DNA of 64,000 nt from Chryseobacterium sp. H1D6B (GTDB taxonomy: Bacteria; Bacteroidota; Bacteroidia; Flavobacteriales; Weeksellaceae), in assembly GCF_029892445.1 (NCBI RefSeq), contig NZ_JARXVJ010000001.1, positions 62,001-126,000 on the forward strand, written 5' to 3'. Below the pieces are notes generated by a model. The model was not told where the DNA came from, did not search any database, and worked only from the letters and a program-made list of their open reading frames with translations. A program made the translations under genes and the position numbers. Positions 26,936 to 36,423 of the stretch are shown one piece after another. How positions within the stretch are numbered: the first letter of the stretch is position 1; every line of letters starts with the position of its first letter.

Positions 26936-27349
26936 TCACATTGCGGGTACAGCTCCGATTTGTGTCAGTAACCCGAGCATATCTGGTTGTCCTACTTCTT
27001 CTATGATTTGGTTGTCAGACAAACGGTAAAAATTCATTGCGCTGACTGCAATCGGTTTCCCGGTCGCAGGTACACCAAAAAAAGTTCCTTTATGGGTTCC
27101 CTTCATTATAAACCTAACCGCTGCTTTATCATTCTCAGCGATCATTTCTTCAATACTCCACTGAATATCCGGAAAACCGCTGCGCATCATTCCGATAATC
27201 AATAAATAACCTTTAGGACCTTGCAATGGGTCAGACTGAAAAGGCACGTGAAACTTCGCTGCAGGACTTATTAACTGTTGTGCCAAATCTTCGTCAGCAG
27301 TATTGATGAACTGTAAAAATTGATTAAAGAATTCTTTTGTTGTTTCCAT
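26936..27349 (-). CDS. SnoaL-like ester cyclase family protein (NTF2-like fold)
   Basis: A 137-residue single-domain protein of normal length for SnoaL-like proteins. It has the helix-rich start (FFNQFLQFINTADEDLAQQL), then FHVPFQSDPLQGPKGYLLII, SGFPDIQWSIEEMIAENDKA and GTHKGTFFGVPATGKPI, the standard order of this family. Members bind small hydrophobic ligands in a cone-shaped pocket; the reaction here is unknown. A Crp-like regulator gene lies 118 bases upstream on the same strand and may control it. Confidence 0.85.
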   Translation of the reverse strand: METTKEFFNQFLQFINTADEDLAQQLISPAAKFHVPFQSDPLQGPKGYLLIIGMMRSGFPDIQWSIEEMIAENDKAAVRFIMKGTHKGTFFGVPATGKPIAVSAMNFYRLSDNQIIEEVGQPDMLGLLTQIGAVPAM

Positions 27350-27467
27350 TTCTATTTTTTGAGCTTGTGATATCGATTTATTTTACATTGCAAAGATGGC
27401 TCACAATTGTATTTCCAGCCAATAAACAATCTTAAGAAATAGTCTTAACATAGTTTAAGGTTACATA

Positions 27468-28067
27468 TTATTTTAATGATATATCTTTTCTGATCTTGCT
27501 GAGAAATTCAGGTGTGATGCCCAAATATGAAGCAATCTGAGTATTGGGTAATCTTGAAGCTAACTCGGTATATTGTTCCAGAAAATCCAAATACCGTTGC
27601 TCTGCATTTGAACTGAAATTTTGTAACAGGCGGTTTTGAAGCTCAATAAACTTTTCCTCCACGATCACCCGAAAGTTTCTGTCAAATTTTGGTGAATTCA
27701 AAAAAAAATAAAGCAGATCCTGCTTTTCAATTTGCAGAATGGTCGAAGGTTCAATTGCCTCGATAAAAAGTTTGCTTGGTTTTTCTGAATAGAAACTTCC
27801 CAGGTCAGCAACCCAATCCTTTTCTGCTGCAAACCTCAGATTATGTTCTGTACCTTTTTCATCGATGCCATACATTTTAAAGCAGCCCTTCTCAACAAAC
27901 GTATAATGTCTGCATACAAAGCCTTCCTGCAAGATCATTTGTCTCCGTTTTATTTTTCTAGGTGTCACTCTTTCGGCAAGCAAATTGATCTCTTCGGAAT
28001 TCAGGGGAAGGTACTTTTTAAAATAATCGATTAATGGCTGTATCATCAAATTTTTAATATTGGTCAA
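27468..28067 (-). CDS. Crp/Fnr-family transcriptional regulator
   Basis: 199 residues, or 192 if the ATG at M8 (28046) is used. A cyclic-nucleotide-binding-like domain (RRQMILQEGFVCRHYTFVEK, CFKMYGIDEKGTEHNLRFAA) precedes a winged helix (IASYLGITPEFLSKIRKDI). It is of the same general type as the proteins at 26050 and 44188 but distinct from both. No copy of the TTTACCA palindrome is found upstream, so it probably has a different operator. Likely partner: the SnoaL-like gene downstream. Confidence 0.88.
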   Translation of the reverse strand: MTNIKNLMIQPLIDYFKKYLPLNSEEINLLAERVTPRKIKRRQMILQEGFVCRHYTFVEKGCFKMYGIDEKGTEHNLRFAAEKDWVADLGSFYSEKPSKLFIEAIEPSTILQIEKQDLLYFFLNSPKFDRNFRVIVEEKFIELQNRLLQNFSSNAEQRYLDFLEQYTELASRLPNTQIASYLGITPEFLSKIRKDISLK

Positions 28068-28146
28068 GATAAGTATTTATATAAATTATCATTTTAACTT
28101 TTGGGTGTCTCAATGAAAGTCTGGTTATTATTCGTTAAGAAATAAT

Positions 28147-28446
28147 GAATCTTACCATACTGATTTTCTCACCAATTGATCCTTTTAAAGTAGTTCCAGT
28201 AGATAACCAGGCCGACTTTGTTAATATCTATGTACAGAGCAGGCAAAGAATCTGCCGTTGTCCAGATATTCAGCCAAAATCCTCCCATACTTAAAAAACA
28301 AATTTGCCCTACCATTTAACGAAATCAAATCATTTATTATCAAAGATGATATCCTTGCGGGAAGCTGCAACCGTAATTTTATTATGCATCATGAGAAACT
28401 TATCCATGATATGGGTGGGCAAACACGCATTGTGGAAATCCTGTAA
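28147..28446 (+). pseudogene. Probable eroded coding sequence, family unknown
   Basis: A 49-codon ORF from the ATG at 28147 (MNLTILIFSPIDPFKVVPVD) ends at a stop near 28296. A second frame then continues with LKNKFALPFNEIKSFIIKDD and LAGSCNRNFIMHHEKL to about 28446. Both look like protein, and a single frame change would join them. I cannot name the family. Confidence 0.35.
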
Positions 28447-28490
28447 TAGTAAGCCTCGCATTAACCACTAAAAATGGGAAAAAGCTTTTA

Positions 28491-29330
28491 TTATTCTACT
28501 CTATCTAGTTCAAGAATCGTTGTGGATCCATCAATATTCTGGTATTCTAATTTTACAAAACCATAAACAGGATTGAAATATGAAAGTAATTTTGTTCCGC
28601 CAATTCTACTGCTTGCTTTAGCATCTATTATAAAACAGTCTAAATTTCCCAGCTTAGATGATATATTTTTTCTATCCACAATCTCATAGGTGTACACATT
28701 TTCAATTTCACCCTTCCATTCAAGCCATCTTTTATCGGACCAATTTTCTCCAATTTTCAATTTCCATTTCCATTGGTTACCTATCTTTAAAGGTGCCTTG
28801 ACGTATGGAAAAGGATTGAGTTCTAAAATTTCAAAAAAATTACCTCTCGGTGGGTGAATCCAAACATTATTCTCATTCTCAATAGCCCCTGTTGTTTCCA
28901 TATTTAATTGGTCTCCGTTCTTCATCAAATATTCATAACTGATCGAAGTCTGATTATATTCGGGAATATTTGAGAATGGATTACCTGAATTTACTTGTAA
29001 AACGATTCTGTCAACTGTTTCCTTATCCTGTTTTTGAACATCAATAAATTCCCAATCAGCTATTGTATAACCTTCTGGTTGTAAAATATCTTTTCCTTTT
29101 TTTATTAAGAATTTATCCCCTTTTGAATTTTGGTAGTAATAGGAAAATATGAATTTCTTTCCGGCAATGTAGACGATATTATTTGAATTAACATTTTCAT
29201 CATATGTTTTACCAGGATTAATCTTTTCACCGATAATTCCATCTTCATCAATAACGTATTTATCTGACAAAGTTTGAGAAATGCCAAAAACAGGGAACAA
29301 TATAAAACTGAGGTATTGGATCGTTTTCAT
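28491..29330 (-). CDS. Secreted protein of unknown function
   Basis: 279 residues with a signal peptide (MKTIQYLSFILFPVFGISQ). The mature protein is rich in beta-strand patterns and aromatic residues (FIFSYYYQNSKGDKF; IGNQWKWKLKIGENW; GFVKLEYQNIDGSTT), with no lipobox or membrane segment. It resembles periplasmic beta-rich proteins common in Flavobacteriia but I recognise no domain. Monocistronic. Confidence 0.75.
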   Translation of the reverse strand: MKTIQYLSFILFPVFGISQTLSDKYVIDEDGIIGEKINPGKTYDENVNSNNIVYIAGKKFIFSYYYQNSKGDKFLIKKGKDILQPEGYTIADWEFIDVQKQDKETVDRIVLQVNSGNPFSNIPEYNQTSISYEYLMKNGDQLNMETTGAIENENNVWIHPPRGNFFEILELNPFPYVKAPLKIGNQWKWKLKIGENWSDKRWLEWKGEIENVYTYEIVDRKNISSKLGNLDCFIIDAKASSRIGGTKLLSYFNPVYGFVKLEYQNIDGSTTILELDRVE

Positions 29331-29366
29331 TTTATGATTTATTAATTTTTAAAAAATTTTGGCAAC

Positions 29367-29701
29367 AATATACTTGAATGTACCAAACTGCAAATCCTTA
29401 AATAATATTTGGCTTATGATTAGTTTCATTGCCAATTATAAATAATAAAATTTTATGCTTTGTTTAAAAGTATGATCCGGCACATTCAAGTATATTATTA
29501 GCTTTAAGTGTTCTAAAATTGCTCTCTGCCTTTTTTGTGATGCTACTAAAAATTCTCCTAATTTGTTAAAAGTTATTTTTGGCTCTTTTATTGTTTTAAC
29601 TGCCATGTTTCTATTGTTTAAATGGTTAAGTTGACAAAATACAAAAAAAAGTAAATTTAATTACGGAAAACAGTAATCAATTTGGTACATTCAAATATAT
29701 A
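29367..29701. repeat. 335-bp segment bounded by about 20-bp inverted repeats (MITE-like)
   Basis: The left end (29367-29387, containing TTGAATGTACCAAA) and the right end (29681-29701, containing TTTGGTACATTCAA) are inverted copies with two mismatches in 21. A third copy of the core, ACATTCAAGTATATT at 29482-29496, is the exact complement of 29367-29381. No target-site duplication is obvious. It encloses a short leftward ORF at 29436-29606. Confidence 0.4.
29436..29606 (-). CDS. Small ORF, possibly the truncated N-terminus of a larger protein
   Basis: 56 codons from an ATG: MAVKTIKEPKITFNKLGEFL, then VASQKRQRAILEHLK. The first 35 residues look like the N-terminus of small proteins I associate with Bacteroidota (recollection, unverified). 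The rest coincides with the internal inverted-repeat sequence, so the original C-terminus seems to have been replaced. Could be a remnant. Confidence 0.35.
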   Translation of the reverse strand: MAVKTIKEPKITFNKLGEFLVASQKRQRAILEHLKLIIYLNVPDHTFKQSIKFYYL

Positions 29702-30065
29702 GATATCTAAAATTATATGAAAAGTTTGATTTTGTTATGAGAAGGAAAATTAGTTTCTGGAATTTCACCAAAACAGAATGACAAACAAACCATCTTTAGT
29801 TATTATTGTCTTAACAGTCCCTGCTGGAAAAGATGCTCAACTACTTTTTTAAGATATCAAGATTAAGCCGTGTTTCTTCAAGTTCCTTTTGAAGCCTAAG
29901 TAACTCTAATTTTTATAGAATCGGAGGGAATTTCTCTCCCTTTGTAAGCCTGCCTTTTTTTGAAGCTTTCTACTATATTTGGTCAACACCTATATTTTCG
30001 GGTTTATGCAAGAACAAAATTTGTATTTTTAACGTATCCGTTATAGGGTAAATAAATTCTAAAAG

Positions 30066-30935
30066 ATGGCATCGATCCCCCCAATTAAAACCTATCATTT
30101 TCTGCCTTTCAAATATGGTTCAGAGCTGTTGTTGGATATCGGACGTATTGAGACGTTGAAAAATTATGTTTTAAACAGCACATTGCATCAACTTAGTTTT
30201 TATGAAATTATTTTCATCACAGAAGGATCCGGAACATTGGCACTGGATGAGGATAAAGTGTCAATTCACCCGCAAACCATCATTTTCACCAGCCCCGGGC
30301 AGGTTCGCCGTTGGGAAATTGAACAGCAGGTAAAAGGCTACACGCTGTTCTTTGAAAAAGATTTTCTCCACCTCTTTTTTTCGGATGAGCTTTTTCTGTA
30401 CCGTTTTCAATACTTTCATCAGTATTCGCACCCCGCTGAAATGCATATTGATGAAACATCATTCAGGAAATGCCTGCAGCTTGTACAGGAAATAGAACAC
30501 GAGTTCGGACAGATCCAGAATGACAGCAATCATATGATCAGGTCAATTCTATACCAGCTGCTTATCATACTCAACCGCTACTATGCCGGTGCGTACCATG
30601 TCCAGCCGGATACGTATGTCCATGCGGATTTCTATCGATTCCGGTCGCTGCTGGAAAATAGATTCTTACAGGACCAGACCGTAGAAGCCTACACCAGAAT
30701 GCTTAACATAAGTCCCGGTTTCCTTAATAAGATCTGCAGGCAGTTCAGTGGATTGTCAGCACAGCAGATGATCCATCACAAGCTGGTTTCAGAAATAAAG
30801 AAACAGCTGCATCAGAATAAATCCGTAAAAGAGATCTGCTATGAACTGGGATTCTCTGACCCTTCCAATTTCAACCGTTTCTTTAAAAAAATTACCCATA
30901 TCACGCCCCAGCAATACCGAAAGAGTATAAAATGA
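30066..30935 (+). CDS. AraC-family transcriptional regulator
   Basis: 289 residues: an N-terminal cupin-like sensing domain (FYEIIFITEGSGTLALDEDK, SPGQVRRWEI) and a C-terminal double helix-turn-helix (YTRMLNISPGFLNKICRQFS; VKEICYELGFSDPSNFNRFF, then THITPQQYRKS). It lies 68 bases before a secreted beta-helix gene on the same strand and may regulate that cluster. The 30-33 kb segment is visibly less AT-rich than its flanks, consistent with separate acquisition. Confidence 0.9.
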   Translation: MASIPPIKTYHFLPFKYGSELLLDIGRIETLKNYVLNSTLHQLSFYEIIFITEGSGTLALDEDKVSIHPQTIIFTSPGQVRRWEIEQQVKGYTLFFEKDFLHLFFSDELFLYRFQYFHQYSHPAEMHIDETSFRKCLQLVQEIEHEFGQIQNDSNHMIRSILYQLLIILNRYYAGAYHVQPDTYVHADFYRFRSLLENRFLQDQTVEAYTRMLNISPGFLNKICRQFSGLSAQQMIHHKLVSEIKKQLHQNKSVKEICYELGFSDPSNFNRFFKKITHITPQQYRKSIK

Positions 30936-31003
30936 CAACTTTAAAGATAAAATGACCTTTTTGCAGGGTATGAATATTTCTAATTTTACAAAAAAAATAG
31001 AAT

Positions 31004-32056
31004 ATGATAAAATCTGCAACACTCGCTCTTTTATTCTTCTTCACTAGCTTGCTTTGGGTCAAGGCAGAGCAGTTATATGTTGATCCCCGGACCGGCAATG
31101 ATGCCAATTCTGGAACAAAGACCCAGCCGTTAAAGAACCTGTCAGAGGCGGCCAGGCGCGTTAACCTGGACAAAGAACAGGGAGAAACAACGATCATTCT
31201 TTCAGAAGGGATTCATATTTTAACTCAGACTGTATTATTTAACAACGATAAATACAGCGTTACCAACCGTCTTGTCATCCGCGCGGAAGTGATGCCGGAT
31301 GATGCAGGCTGGACACCCAATAAAATGCCGGTCATCATAACAGCTGTACCCCTTGAGCCCGGTATAGGCGGTGAAGAAGCAAAAGGGATACAGCCCGAGC
31401 TAAGCCACGTGACCATTGAAGGCCTGCGGTTCACCGGCAGTCCGGATTATACGTATCTCAATGATACTAATTTGCGCCGCTCCTACCCTATATGGCGTGA
31501 TGGAAAAAAACTGGATGACCTGCTGGTGGCCCAATGCATGTTCGCCGGGAATGTAGATGTACTGCCATTACACGTCGGCGTCATAGCCAATGGCTATGGT
31601 CTGGTGATTGATCATTGTGTTTTTTTCAACTGTAAAATCCCTGTTGTCTTCTGGAAAAATGATGGAAGCACGGGAAGCCGCAGTGCTATGAGACATTCGC
31701 TGGTCTATGGCGGTTACTTCTGCGGTGTCTGGACCACACAGGGGACCAATGGCGATGATTTCGACTTTCATCATAACATCATTGCCAATACAAGTACCAT
31801 ATGGATAAGGGAAAAAGGAAGTAAAAAAAGTTATAAAGCATCTGATTGCATTTTCGTCAATTATAATAAACTGGCAGGATACGGAAACGGCCCGTTAAGC
31901 GACAGTGATGCCACCTCAACAGATTTTCTGGAAATGAGAAACGTACAGACCACCGGAAACATTGTCATTGAAAAAGACCAGAGCAAACGCAATTACCTGC
32001 AATTGACGGAAGGTTCGATAGGTTCAAAATTAAATGCGGGACTATTTAAAAAATGA
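31004..32056 (+). CDS. Secreted right-handed parallel beta-helix protein
   Basis: 350 residues with a signal peptide (MIKSATLALLFFFTSLLWVK, cleaved near A-E-Q). The mature start YVDPRTGNDANSGTKTQPLK is the typical entry of DUF1565/pectate-lyase-like beta-helix proteins. Repeated strand turns follow (VTIEGLRFTGSP; LVIDHCVFFNCKIPVVFWKN; FDFHHNIIANTSTIWIREK). Such proteins are often polysaccharide lyases or glycan-binding, but no catalytic set is identifiable. Next in line is a ConA-like secreted protein, suggesting a carbohydrate-related pair. Confidence 0.8.
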   Translation: MIKSATLALLFFFTSLLWVKAEQLYVDPRTGNDANSGTKTQPLKNLSEAARRVNLDKEQGETTIILSEGIHILTQTVLFNNDKYSVTNRLVIRAEVMPDDAGWTPNKMPVIITAVPLEPGIGGEEAKGIQPELSHVTIEGLRFTGSPDYTYLNDTNLRRSYPIWRDGKKLDDLLVAQCMFAGNVDVLPLHVGVIANGYGLVIDHCVFFNCKIPVVFWKNDGSTGSRSAMRHSLVYGGYFCGVWTTQGTNGDDFDFHHNIIANTSTIWIREKGSKKSYKASDCIFVNYNKLAGYGNGPLSDSDATSTDFLEMRNVQTTGNIVIEKDQSKRNYLQLTEGSIGSKLNAGLFKK

Positions 32057-32096
32057 GCTCTATAAAAAGTTCCTCAACCTATGTGTATTAAATCAT

Positions 32097-32771
32097 ATGA
32101 AAAATATAAGAATAATTTGGTTTCTCTTTCTTTTTGCCGCAGAAAGTGCATACAGCCAAAAAATAAATTTAGACGGCAGCAATCTTCTGCCCAATAAGGT
32201 CAATATGCAAATAGATAATTCAAAAGGTGAAAGTATCGTAAAGGTCGTAAAAGATCCTGCCGTGAAGGAAGCGGACGAACCTACATTTGTACGAATCAAT
32301 AACACTGATTTTAAAAATGGTATTATCGAGGTAGAAGTTCTAAGCCGGCTTCTCCCTACTGCTTCTCGGACAGACCGCGGTTTTATCGGATTGGCATTCA
32401 GGATCAATGAAACCAATTCCAGATTTGAAGTTTTGTACATACGTCCTACGAATGGCAGGGCTGAAGATCAGGTAAGACGCAACCATTCTATTCAATACTT
32501 TTCTTTTCCTGATTATAAATATGATCGTTTAAGAAAGGAGGAGCCAGAAAAGTATGAGTCTTATGCTGATATGGGTCTGAATGAATGGATCAAGATGAAA
32601 ATTGAGATTAAAGGCAGTCAGGCAAAACTTTTTTTAAATAATAACAAACAGCCTTCCCTTATTGTGAATGATCTCAAGCAAGGAGCAGACAGTTCAGGGG
32701 CTGTAGGTCTTTTTGTTGATGTTGGTACTGAAGGTTATTTCCGCAATCTGAAAATTACCCCGTCAAATTGA
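32097..32771 (+). CDS. Secreted concanavalin-A-like (LamG/DUF1080-type) protein
   Basis: I start at the ATG at 32097 (MKNIRIIWFLFLFAAESAYS, a signal peptide) rather than the upstream 32034 that overlaps the beta-helix gene. 224 residues. The body shows the jelly-roll pattern of a LamG/DUF1080 domain: FKNGIIEVEVLSRL, GFIGLAFRINETNSRFEVLY, NEWIKMKIEIKGSQAKLFLN and a closing GLFVDVGTEGYFRNLKI. Likely sugar binding or glycan cleavage; I cannot pick out catalytic residues. Confidence 0.78.
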   Translation: MKNIRIIWFLFLFAAESAYSQKINLDGSNLLPNKVNMQIDNSKGESIVKVVKDPAVKEADEPTFVRINNTDFKNGIIEVEVLSRLLPTASRTDRGFIGLAFRINETNSRFEVLYIRPTNGRAEDQVRRNHSIQYFSFPDYKYDRLRKEEPEKYESYADMGLNEWIKMKIEIKGSQAKLFLNNNKQPSLIVNDLKQGADSSGAVGLFVDVGTEGYFRNLKITPSN

Positions 32772-32861
32772 TACGTAAGAGACAACCATTTACATACGTT
32801 AGAGGTTATAATACAAAAGCATCAATATAACAAAAGCTGAAATGTCTTTATTTAAAAAGTT

Positions 32862-33863
32862 ATGAAAAGATTTTTAAAATGGGTCAAACGGATAGGACTA
32901 GGATTAGCTGCGCTGGCCGCATTGTTACTCATAGCAGGTTTTATTTTTGAAAGGATATGCAGAAATGACGCTGAAAAGATCAATCCTGACGGCAACTTTG
33001 TAGAAGTTGACGATCACCGTCTTCACTATTACAAAAAGGGAAACGGAGGGCCGACCGTCGTCTTCGAAACAGCATTTGATCCGGCAGGTCATCTTCAATG
33101 GTATCATATCCAGCAGGAATTGCCAAAGACCTATACAACGGTTTCTTATGACCGGTCAGGAATTCTATGGAGTGATCGGGGTCAGAACCCAAAATCAGGG
33201 GAACAGATGTCAAGAGAATTGCATCTTTTGCTCGAAAAAGCCAATATGCCTAAACCTTATATTCTTGTCGGGCATTCATTCGGAGGAACTCTTGTCCGGT
33301 TTTTTGCAGATCAGTATCCAGAAGAAGTTGCAGGTGTGATATTGGTGGACAGCCAATATCCTGATGATAAAAAATATTTATCGCCGGCACTCTATAAAAT
33401 GGTCAATAAGGGTCTTCCGAGTGTCTTTTTAAAATTTGCTAATAATTTCGGCTTGGCAAGATTGATGTTCAAAGGGATGTTTCCCAATGATACACAATAT
33501 AAATATCAAAATTCCATCATGCCCGCCTTGCTTTATAAAAGCGCAGATGCGGTGCTGGAGGAACAGGCTCATATGAGTTCCATCAAAAGTAAAGCATCAA
33601 AAATAAGGTCGTTCGGGTCTATTCCTATATTGATATTAACTGCTGCAGATAAAAAACGTTATGATTCTTCTATAAAGGACGAAAAACTAAAATCGGAAAT
33701 GATCAGTGCGTGGGATAAAATGCAAAAAGATCTTTTGTTTCTTTCAACGGACAGCAGACAGATATTAATACCAGACAGTGGTCATTACATTAATCAGGAA
33801 CAGCCAAAAGCTATCGAGGACGCTGTTAATGATATGGTCTCCAAAATATCACACCAAAAATAG
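32862..33863 (+). CDS. Alpha/beta hydrolase, membrane-anchored
   Basis: 333 residues. An N-terminal hydrophobic segment (about 10-30, LGLAALAALLLIAGFIFE) looks like an uncleaved anchor or signal. The nucleophile elbow is GHSFGG (ILVGHSFGGTLVRFF), with the oxyanion region around VVFETAFDPAG, a candidate acid Asp near LILTAADKKRY and the His in DSGHYINQEQP. It is the third rightward gene after the AraC regulator, 90 bases beyond the ConA-like gene, and is followed by a terminator. Substrate unknown. Confidence 0.85.
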   Translation: MKRFLKWVKRIGLGLAALAALLLIAGFIFERICRNDAEKINPDGNFVEVDDHRLHYYKKGNGGPTVVFETAFDPAGHLQWYHIQQELPKTYTTVSYDRSGILWSDRGQNPKSGEQMSRELHLLLEKANMPKPYILVGHSFGGTLVRFFADQYPEEVAGVILVDSQYPDDKKYLSPALYKMVNKGLPSVFLKFANNFGLARLMFKGMFPNDTQYKYQNSIMPALLYKSADAVLEEQAHMSSIKSKASKIRSFGSIPILILTAADKKRYDSSIKDEKLKSEMISAWDKMQKDLLFLSTDSRQILIPDSGHYINQEQPKAIEDAVNDMVSKISHQK

Positions 33864-33923
33864 AATTACAGCTTAAAAACAGCTTTAGAAATTTCCCGAC
33901 TATATACGTTTTAAAGTAAAGCA

Positions 33924-33958
33924 AAAAGGCACAGATACTCTACTAATCTGTGTCTTTT
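33924..33958 (+). terminator. Rho-independent terminator after the hydrolase gene
   Basis: Stem CACAGAT/ATCTGTG, extended by AAAAG/CTTTT with one mismatch, loop of 9 bases and a T-run on the plus strand, 60 bases after the hydrolase stop. Confidence 0.8.
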
Positions 33959-33962
33959 GTAT

Positions 33963-34255
33963 TTATTGGATATCATGAGCTTTAGTACCGTTTAAAACAT
34001 ACATGCCGCCCGAAACAATCTGCTCTCCAGTAATCCATGCTGCATCGTCAGAAGCAAGAAATACGGCAGTTTTTGCAATATCTTCCGGCCGTCCTCTTCG
34101 GCCAAGGGGTGTACTGGCAATGAACATTTTTTCGTAATCACTGCCCTTTGTAACGCCTGCACTCGCTGCGCCTTCTGTTTCGGTTTCGCAGGTAAAAGGT
34201 TCATCGCAAACATGTTTACACCTTCGGAAATAAGTATATCAAAAGGAACTTTCAA
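33963..34255 (-). pseudogene. SDR oxidoreductase remnant: N-terminus lost, frameshifted
   Basis: The 3' part reads GSDYEKMFIASTPLGRRGRP, then EDIAKTAVFLASDDAAWITG and EQIVSGGMYVLNG, the unmistakable C-terminus of a classical SDR. Before it, in another frame, comes ISEGVNMFAMN, and the intervening ETEGAASAGVTKG needs a third reading shift. The cofactor-binding half and the catalytic Tyr/Lys are missing. Upstream it gives way to unrelated sequence and then to a truncated surface-protein gene, marking a deletion junction near 34260-34310. Confidence 0.85.
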
Positions 34256-34312
34256 ATCTTTACGAATAAATTCAATTCTAAAAAATTATACCCACTGAAT
34301 AAAAAACCATCG

Positions 34313-34714
34313 TCATTCCCTTGCAATAGCAAATAGAAACTGACCATTAGTATTTCTATTGGTTCCTTTGGCTACTACAATATAATGAACTGATCCTGCC
34401 AAGGTAAGATAGGCCGTTGTTGTGTTCCTAAGATAGTTGTTAGTTCCGTTAAATGTGACTGTTGGATTAAAATTCCAAATACTGGTATAAGTTGTCTGAT
34501 CATTATAGGGTAAGATCGGTACCCCACTTGGTATAAGGGAAATATTAGTGGTGGAAGAAGAATCCCATTGCGTTACAAGCTTTGAAGCATTGACGGTAAC
34601 TCCATTGTCTGCTTTGTACCAGACCGAAAAGTCTGTAGTAACTCCACCGGGAGATTGTCCCAGGGCAGCCATTGGAAGCGCCAAGGCAATAAAAAAAGCT
34701 ATATTTTTTCTCAT
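34313..34714 (-). pseudogene. Truncated N-terminus of a secreted surface/adhesin-like protein
   Basis: 133 residues with a signal peptide (MRKNIAFFIALALPMAALGQ), then PGGVTTDFSVWYKADNGVTV and WNFNPTVTFNGTNNYLRN. This is the beginning of the large T9SS-type secreted proteins common in Chryseobacterium (LamG-like start). The frame stops after GQFLFAIARE, where the rest of the protein should continue; the following DNA is the SDR remnant. It has a normal start and may be expressed, but the product would be a stub. Confidence 0.65.
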
Positions 34715-34951
34715 GTTATTGTAAATTATGTTGGATTAAAAAATAGTATCACAGGCTAATAGTCTTTTGATATAAAAAAACAAACTGACCTCTTTCTATT
34801 TATTCCTTATAAACAAGAAATAGATATGGTTAGTTCCACCTATGCGGTCACTCCATAAGCATCTACCAACCTCAGGATATTGATTTCAATGTTAGGAATA
34901 TCAACTTTCAGCAATTACAATGTCATATACCAAGAATTTCCTGTTTTGACG

Positions 34952-36350
34952 CTATGCCTTACGAGTGATTGACAAGAAAATTTTCTTCGTAGCTGCAGCA
35001 CCTGTACCTATTTCCATGCACCACCATTTGAACTCGTACCATCGGTAGGTGTTAGAATCTATCTGAACCTGTACATTCGTTGTTTCAACTTCTGCTGCTG
35101 AAGTCGTCCAGTATACAATATTATTACTATCCACTTGTACATAACCTCCTGTTGCTACAGAATTATTGAGTGAAGTTTCGTTCTCATTGACCTGCGTTGC
35201 AAATGACTGATAGCTAATTAACTGAGAATTACCAGAAACGTTATAAATCCTTGGATCATAGTAAGATCCGTTCACTCCCTGTATATCTATCCGTAAACCA
35301 TCAAGTACCGGTAATACAGGTAAGCTATTGGCCATAATATAAGTATTCAGATTAAATGTATTGACGTTCGCAGCTGATGCCGGGATAGAATATACCTGCG
35401 AAATCGTTTCACCCACATTAATAGATCCTGATGGAGCAGTTCCGCCACCTGTAGTTGGCAGCCCTGTTACATAGCCTAAAACCCCATTGGCATCAGCTAC
35501 TACGGTTCTGGTCGCTGTGAATGTCTGATCTTGATTTGTTGAAGCCGTACCACCCGGTGTTGTATTAATAGCATTGCTAGCACCGTTAAATGGGAGTTTT
35601 CTAATCCTTGTTGTACCTTCTATAACATCAAGTTTTTCTGTTGAGGTATTATTATTTCCAATCCCTACATTTCCAACAGAATTAATGAACATTTTTCCTG
35701 TTCCAACTGCTCCACCTCCCGCAGAAGTATCAAAACGGATATAAGAAGCTGTATCTGTACCTCCTGTACCTATGAGAAGATTCGTATTACTTCCACTTGC
35801 TATAATCTGTGATGTTCCAGTTCTGAATTGCTAGAATGTATAAATTGGCATTGTTACCTCCATAAAAAGCCATAGAAGCTAAACCAGATGAGGATAACAA
35901 ATTACTTTGGCTAATACTTCCGTCCGCGCTCCAAAAAGTTTTTTGATCGGTACCTGTAAAATTTAATGTATTACTATTTAGGGAAAGTGTTCGCGCTCCT
36001 GTCAATGAACCGTTTGCTTTGTAAATATTGATATCACTCCCAGTACTCATCCATTTTGTTCCATTGAAATAGTAATATCCTATTGAAGTAACGTCTACAG
36101 TCTGTCCTGAAGGCACTGTATCTGCGGCTGTTACATATACCAACACACCTGTCTGATCTGTAGTATATACTTTAGCTCTTAGTTGATTGCCTGTAATTCT
36201 AGGGGCAATAATACCGTCCAATGAACTGGTATCGGTTGCTTTTCCTACCACGTCTAAAGTAGACTTTGGAGCATCTGTATTAATGCCCATTTGCGAATAT
36301 ACAATAGAGGAAATTAGTAATGTTCCTAAAAGGGTAATTTGTTTTTTCAT
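34952..36350 (-). pseudogene. Secreted surface protein split by a single frameshift
   Basis: The 5' part (start 36350) has a signal peptide (MKKQITLLGTLLISSIVYSQ) and then MGINTDAPKSTLDVVGKATD, the usual head of Bacteroidota tail-fibre/cell-surface-like proteins. It leaves frame near 35830. There, one extra base changes an expected L-Q-F-R-T-G into L-A-I-Q-N-W and an early stop at 35787. In the other frame the protein continues without a break (QFRTGTSQIIASGSNTNLLI) through MFINSVGNVGIGNNNTSTEK to the stop at 34952, giving about 465 residues in all. Function: probably exported and surface-associated. A sequencing error is possible but neighbours are also broken. Confidence 0.75.
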
Positions 36351-36423
36351 TTGTATTAATAAATTAAAATTAGTTTGAGGTTTTTTAATAAAAGACCATT
36401 AAATAAGCAATAACAATATTAGG

